Positions 5,621-7,024 of a DNA stretch of 7,024 nt are shown piece after piece. The translations under genes were made by a program, and so were the position numbers. Below the pieces are notes generated by a model. The model made no database searches. It was not told the origin of the DNA and worked only from the letters and a program-made list of their open reading frames with translations. This DNA is from Pseudomonadales bacterium (lineage in GTDB: Bacteria > Pseudomonadota > Gammaproteobacteria > Pseudomonadales > Azotimanducaceae). Location: contig JAQWQN010000020.1 in assembly GCA_029244465.1 (NCBI GenBank), positions 1 through 7,024 of the forward strand. Reading direction: 5' to 3'. Each line of letters begins with the position of its first letter. Within the stretch, counting starts at the first letter, position 1.

Positions 5621-5764
5621 CTATATTGCCCTACCTTCCTCCATTTCTGGAGTATTCTCTGCGCTCAAGCCACTAAGTCTGCAGAAAAGTACCGAAAGAT
5701 CGCCGCCAGTTGGGTGGACGCAAACGCGGGACACTTCTGGCGGATCAATAGAGATATTCTATGA
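5621..5764 (+). CDS. Possible small ORF or 3' tail overlapping the VOC gene
   Basis: An open frame runs from the codon after TGA 5618-5620 to TGA 5762-5764. It includes PTFLHFWSILCAQATKSAEK and then YRKIAASWVDANAGHFWRIN before the stop. It has no ATG, GTG or TTG start. ATG 5611 lies just upstream but one base out of frame, so a small indel could have separated start and body. The stop overlaps the VOC start as ATGA, the arrangement expected for two translationally coupled genes. The first part is hydrophobic up to CAQA and could be a signal-peptide-like segment, and the rest is basic and aromatic. I do not recognise a family. At 47 codons this could be chance, so treat it as a candidate. Confidence 0.3.
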   Translation, partial: LYCPTFLHFWSILCAQATKSAEKYRKIAASWVDANAGHFWRINRDIL

Positions 5765-6117
5765 AAATCGGATACGTGAATGTTTTTGTTTCGAATCTAT
5801 CAACCACAGTGTCGTTTTTTGAAAACACCCTAGGCCTGATGTGTAATTCGATTGAAGTCGATCACGGCTATGCTTCTTTCACTGCTGGCCCGATTAGTTT
5901 CGGCATAGCCCAAACAGATGAATCAGCGCTTATTGGTCGGCACACTGGAATCGGCTTCATGGTCGATGATATCGACCAGACTTATTCAATGATGCGGGCA
6001 GCAGGAGTCGAGTTCACCATGGCGCCGACAAAGCAGCCATGGGGTGGGACGCTGGCACTCTTCAACGACCCAGACGGTAATCTCTATTATCTCGATCCAG
6101 GGCACCAGACCCAGTAG
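5761..6117 (+). CDS. VOC superfamily (glyoxalase/bleomycin-resistance/dioxygenase fold) protein
   Basis: This complete 118-residue protein has the usual size for a single-chain VOC protein, built of two beta-alpha-beta modules. The first module starts YVNVFVSNLSTTVSFFENTL with GL at 25-26. The second begins GIGFMVDDIDQTYSMMRAAG (63-82) and ends with the family signature FNDPDGNLYYL (101-111). Members bind a metal ion and catalyse isomerisation, epoxide opening or ring cleavage, or bind drugs such as bleomycin; the substrate cannot be assigned. Of the metal-ligand positions, an acidic residue at the end of the last strand is not obvious (YYLD gives D112), so activity is uncertain. ATG 5761 overlaps an upstream stop (ATGA), and AGAGAT about 6 bases earlier is a weak ribosome site. 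The gene is intact amid broken neighbours. Confidence 0.9.
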   Translation: MKIGYVNVFVSNLSTTVSFFENTLGLMCNSIEVDHGYASFTAGPISFGIAQTDESALIGRHTGIGFMVDDIDQTYSMMRAAGVEFTMAPTKQPWGGTLALFNDPDGNLYYLDPGHQTQ

Positions 6118-6133
6118 ACCTAAGCAGCAGATC

Positions 6134-6162
6134 CTTTAAGTCGGGCTACGGCTTAAGAGCCG
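6134..6162. repeat. Two mutually exclusive hairpins after the VOC gene
   Basis: CTTTAAGTCG (6134-6143) can pair with CGGCTTAAG (6149-6157) with one bulged T and one wobble pair. Alternatively CGGCT (6149-6153) pairs perfectly with AGCCG (6158-6162) around the loop TAAG. Neither is followed by a T-tract. The structure may slow transcription or stabilise the mRNA end. From 6163 to 6259 I see no gene and no other feature. Confidence 0.35.
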
Positions 6163-6259
6163 CAATGCTTCTTCGCCGAGCCCGCCTCTGCCGCCTGCAC
6201 GTGTTTAGGGTACTGGGATCGTCCACGCAGGTGGTTAAACGATATCCCGCCATCAGAAG

Positions 6260-6297
6260 TGGACCCTGTTGACTGGACAGAAATTGGACGCTGTTAA
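6260..6297. repeat. Candidate left inverted repeat with a 25-bp-spaced direct repeat
   Basis: TGGACCCTGTTGA (6260-6272) recurs as TGGACGCTGTTAA (6285-6297), 11 of 13 bases identical. It begins with TG as IS3-family ends do. Duplicate binding motifs inside a terminal repeat are plausible transposase contacts. The exact outer boundary is inferred. Confidence 0.45.
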
Positions 6298-6338
6298 GTG
6301 GTTCCTCCATGATGAGCATAACGCTCTGGAGCGAGACC

Positions 6339-6647
6339 ATGAAAAGACCAAGACGCAATCATTCGCCTGAATTCGAAGCCAAAGTCGCTGTGGATGCCAT
6401 TGCTGGCAATCTGACGATGGCTGAACTCGTCAAGAAGTACGATGTGCACGCCAATCAAATCACGGAATAGAAGAAGCAGTTGCTCAGCGGTGCTTCGGAC
6501 GTGTTCGGCAAAAGCGCACAGAAGGCCGAAGACAATGAGCAAACCGTACAGGAACTCCATGCCAAGATCGGCCAACTGACGATGGAGAATGATTTTTTAG
6601 AACGCGGGCTCACCAGGATACACGGGCCCAGAGGAAAAAATTGGTGA
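6339..6647 (+). pseudogene. IS3-family orfA (helix-turn-helix protein) with an in-frame TAG
   Basis: ATG 6339 (GGAG at 6328-6331) opens MKRPRRNHSPEFEAKVAVDA, the standard IS3 orfA start, followed by a helix-turn-helix region (LTMAELVKKYDVHANQIT). Codon 44 is TAG (6468-6470) where the family has tryptophan (QIT-x-WKKQLL); TGG to TAG is a single G-to-A change. Beyond it the same frame continues with KKQLLSGASDVFGKSAQKAE and a leucine-zipper-like stretch (VQELHAKIGQLTMENDFL), ending at TGA 6645-6647 after 102 codons, a normal orfA length. OrfA binds the terminal repeats and dimerises, and it fuses to orfB by frameshifting to give active transposase. In this copy only a 43-residue peptide would be made. 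An in-frame ATG at 6312 also exists, but 6339 has the better ribosome site. Confidence 0.8.
6635..6641 (+). promoter_or_regulatory. Probable -1 translational frameshift site, A_AAA_AAT
   Basis: Six A residues (6635-6640) followed by T form a slippery heptamer in the orfA frame, just before the orfA stop. OrfB is in the -1 frame, and slipping here leads straight into TTG GTG AGT CCC of orfB. This is the standard IS3-family device for making the OrfAB transposase. The heptamer is not the strongest variant (A_AAA_AAG). Confidence 0.55.
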
Positions 6648-7024
6648 GTCCCGCCGAGCCGTTGTCGATTTCGCGACAATGTAAACTTCTGGATATTCCG
6701 CGGTCCACGTTCTACCACGTGCCACAGCCGGTTTCCGCACAAGACCTGGAACTGATGAAGCTGATAGACCACTGTCATACTGACCTTCCATTCTATGGCA
6801 GCCGTCGTATCAAGGACTGGCTCCAAGACGAAGGCATGACGGTCAATCGCACGCACGCAGCGCCTGATGCGCGCCATGGGCATTGTGGCGGTCTATCCGA
6901 AGCAGAAGCTGAGTCAGCCGAATCCAGCGCACCGGATATACCCTTATCTGCTGCGCAACCTGACCATTGATCGGCCCAACCAGGTGTGGGCCACTGACAT
7001 CACCTATCTGCCGATGGCCAGGGG
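6641..7024 (+). pseudogene. IS3-family orfB transposase, frameshifted and cut by window edge
   Basis: OrfB begins at the TTG/GTG 6641-6644 with SPAEPLSISRQCKLLDIPRS, TFYHVPQ, and then FYGSRRIKDWLQDEGMTVNR, the N-terminal HTH_21 region typical of IS3 orfB. At about 6851-6857 the frame breaks: compared with the usual VNRKRVQRLMRAMG, two bases seem to be missing. In the next frame it continues with QRLMRAMGIVAVYPKQKLSQ, RIYPYLLRNLTIDRPNQVWA and TDITYLPMARG up to the window end. WATDITY carries the first catalytic aspartate of the DDE core (6996-6998); the rest lies beyond the window. Together with the orfA stop this copy is inactive, assuming no sequencing error. It is clearly different from the fragment at 1127-1523. 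Confidence 0.8.

Larger units (their letters stand above)
6260..7024 (+). mobile_element. IS3-family insertion sequence, left part (continues past the window)
   Basis: The element begins near TGGACCCTGTTGACTGGACA at 6260 and holds the two overlapping frames of the IS3 family, orfA and orfB in the -1 relation. The right end is beyond the window, so target-site duplications cannot be checked. Both frames carry disabling mutations, so this copy could move only if a functional transposase acts in trans. Confidence 0.8.

Noticed and set aside
1428..6470. A non-standard genetic code that reads TAA as Gln or TGA/TAG as Trp
   Set aside because: All three stop codons would need reassignment, yet the intact genes end normally with TGA (MATE) and TAG (helicase, VOC). 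Pseudogene decay is the simpler explanation.
6146..6883. Minus-strand ORFs across the VOC 3' region and the right-hand IS
   Set aside because: They lie antisense to clear IS3 orfA/orfB coding sequence and show no recognisable motifs.
1..7024. CRISPR array, tRNA or rRNA genes
   Set aside because: No regularly spaced repeats, no cloverleaf with the conserved TTCGA/CCA features and no rRNA-like stretch were seen by eye.

Overview
The window looks like an accessory, IS-riddled stretch of a proteobacterial chromosome or large plasmid. A gammaproteobacterium is my best guess, from the style of the MATE pump, the RhlE-like helicase, the IS91/IS3 debris and a PEP-CTERM surface-protein remnant, which implies that some past host had exosortase sorting. 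The placement is inference; no rRNA or marker gene is present. Only three genes look intact and recognisable: a MATE efflux pump (1688-3061, +), an RhlE-type DEAD-box RNA helicase (3121-4347, -) and a VOC/glyoxalase-fold protein (5761-6117, +).

Left part (1-725): a fragment of an IS91-like transposase (1-129), a cluster of short inverted repeats (131-194), then two small genes of unknown function that overlap by ATGA (224-442 and 439-690). A strong ribosome binding site follows at 691-697 with no gene behind it, so that operon seems to have been cut.

Middle part (708-4450): a decayed minus-strand PEP-CTERM gene (719-1080) has lost its 5' end at a remnant of an IS3-family transposase (about 1127-1565). 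The MATE gene and the helicase follow, facing each other. An 18-bp motif that includes GTTAGGC occurs at both edges of this block (708-725 and 4433-4450, 16 of 18 bases identical). Each copy lies at the 3' end of a minus-strand gene remnant, and the second sits inside a 22-bp near-palindrome.

Right part (4451-7024): the C-terminal half of a GFA-family protein (-), the C-terminal piece of a tyrosine recombinase (+), an unrecognised open tail (4803-4955), a long imperfect hairpin (4955-5001), a DUF805 membrane-protein gene split by one in-frame TAA (5063-5473), a possible small ORF that overlaps the VOC gene, the VOC gene itself, and the left end of a second, different IS3-family element (6260 to the window end). 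The orfA of that element carries an in-frame TAG and its orfB a frameshift.

The genes do not form a pathway. The picture is of unrelated cargo genes and gene fragments brought together by several rounds of transposition and recombination. I did not find a convincing new defence or biosynthetic system. The best leads are the shared 18-bp junction motif, the palindrome and hairpin next to truncated genes, and the number of point-mutated reading frames.
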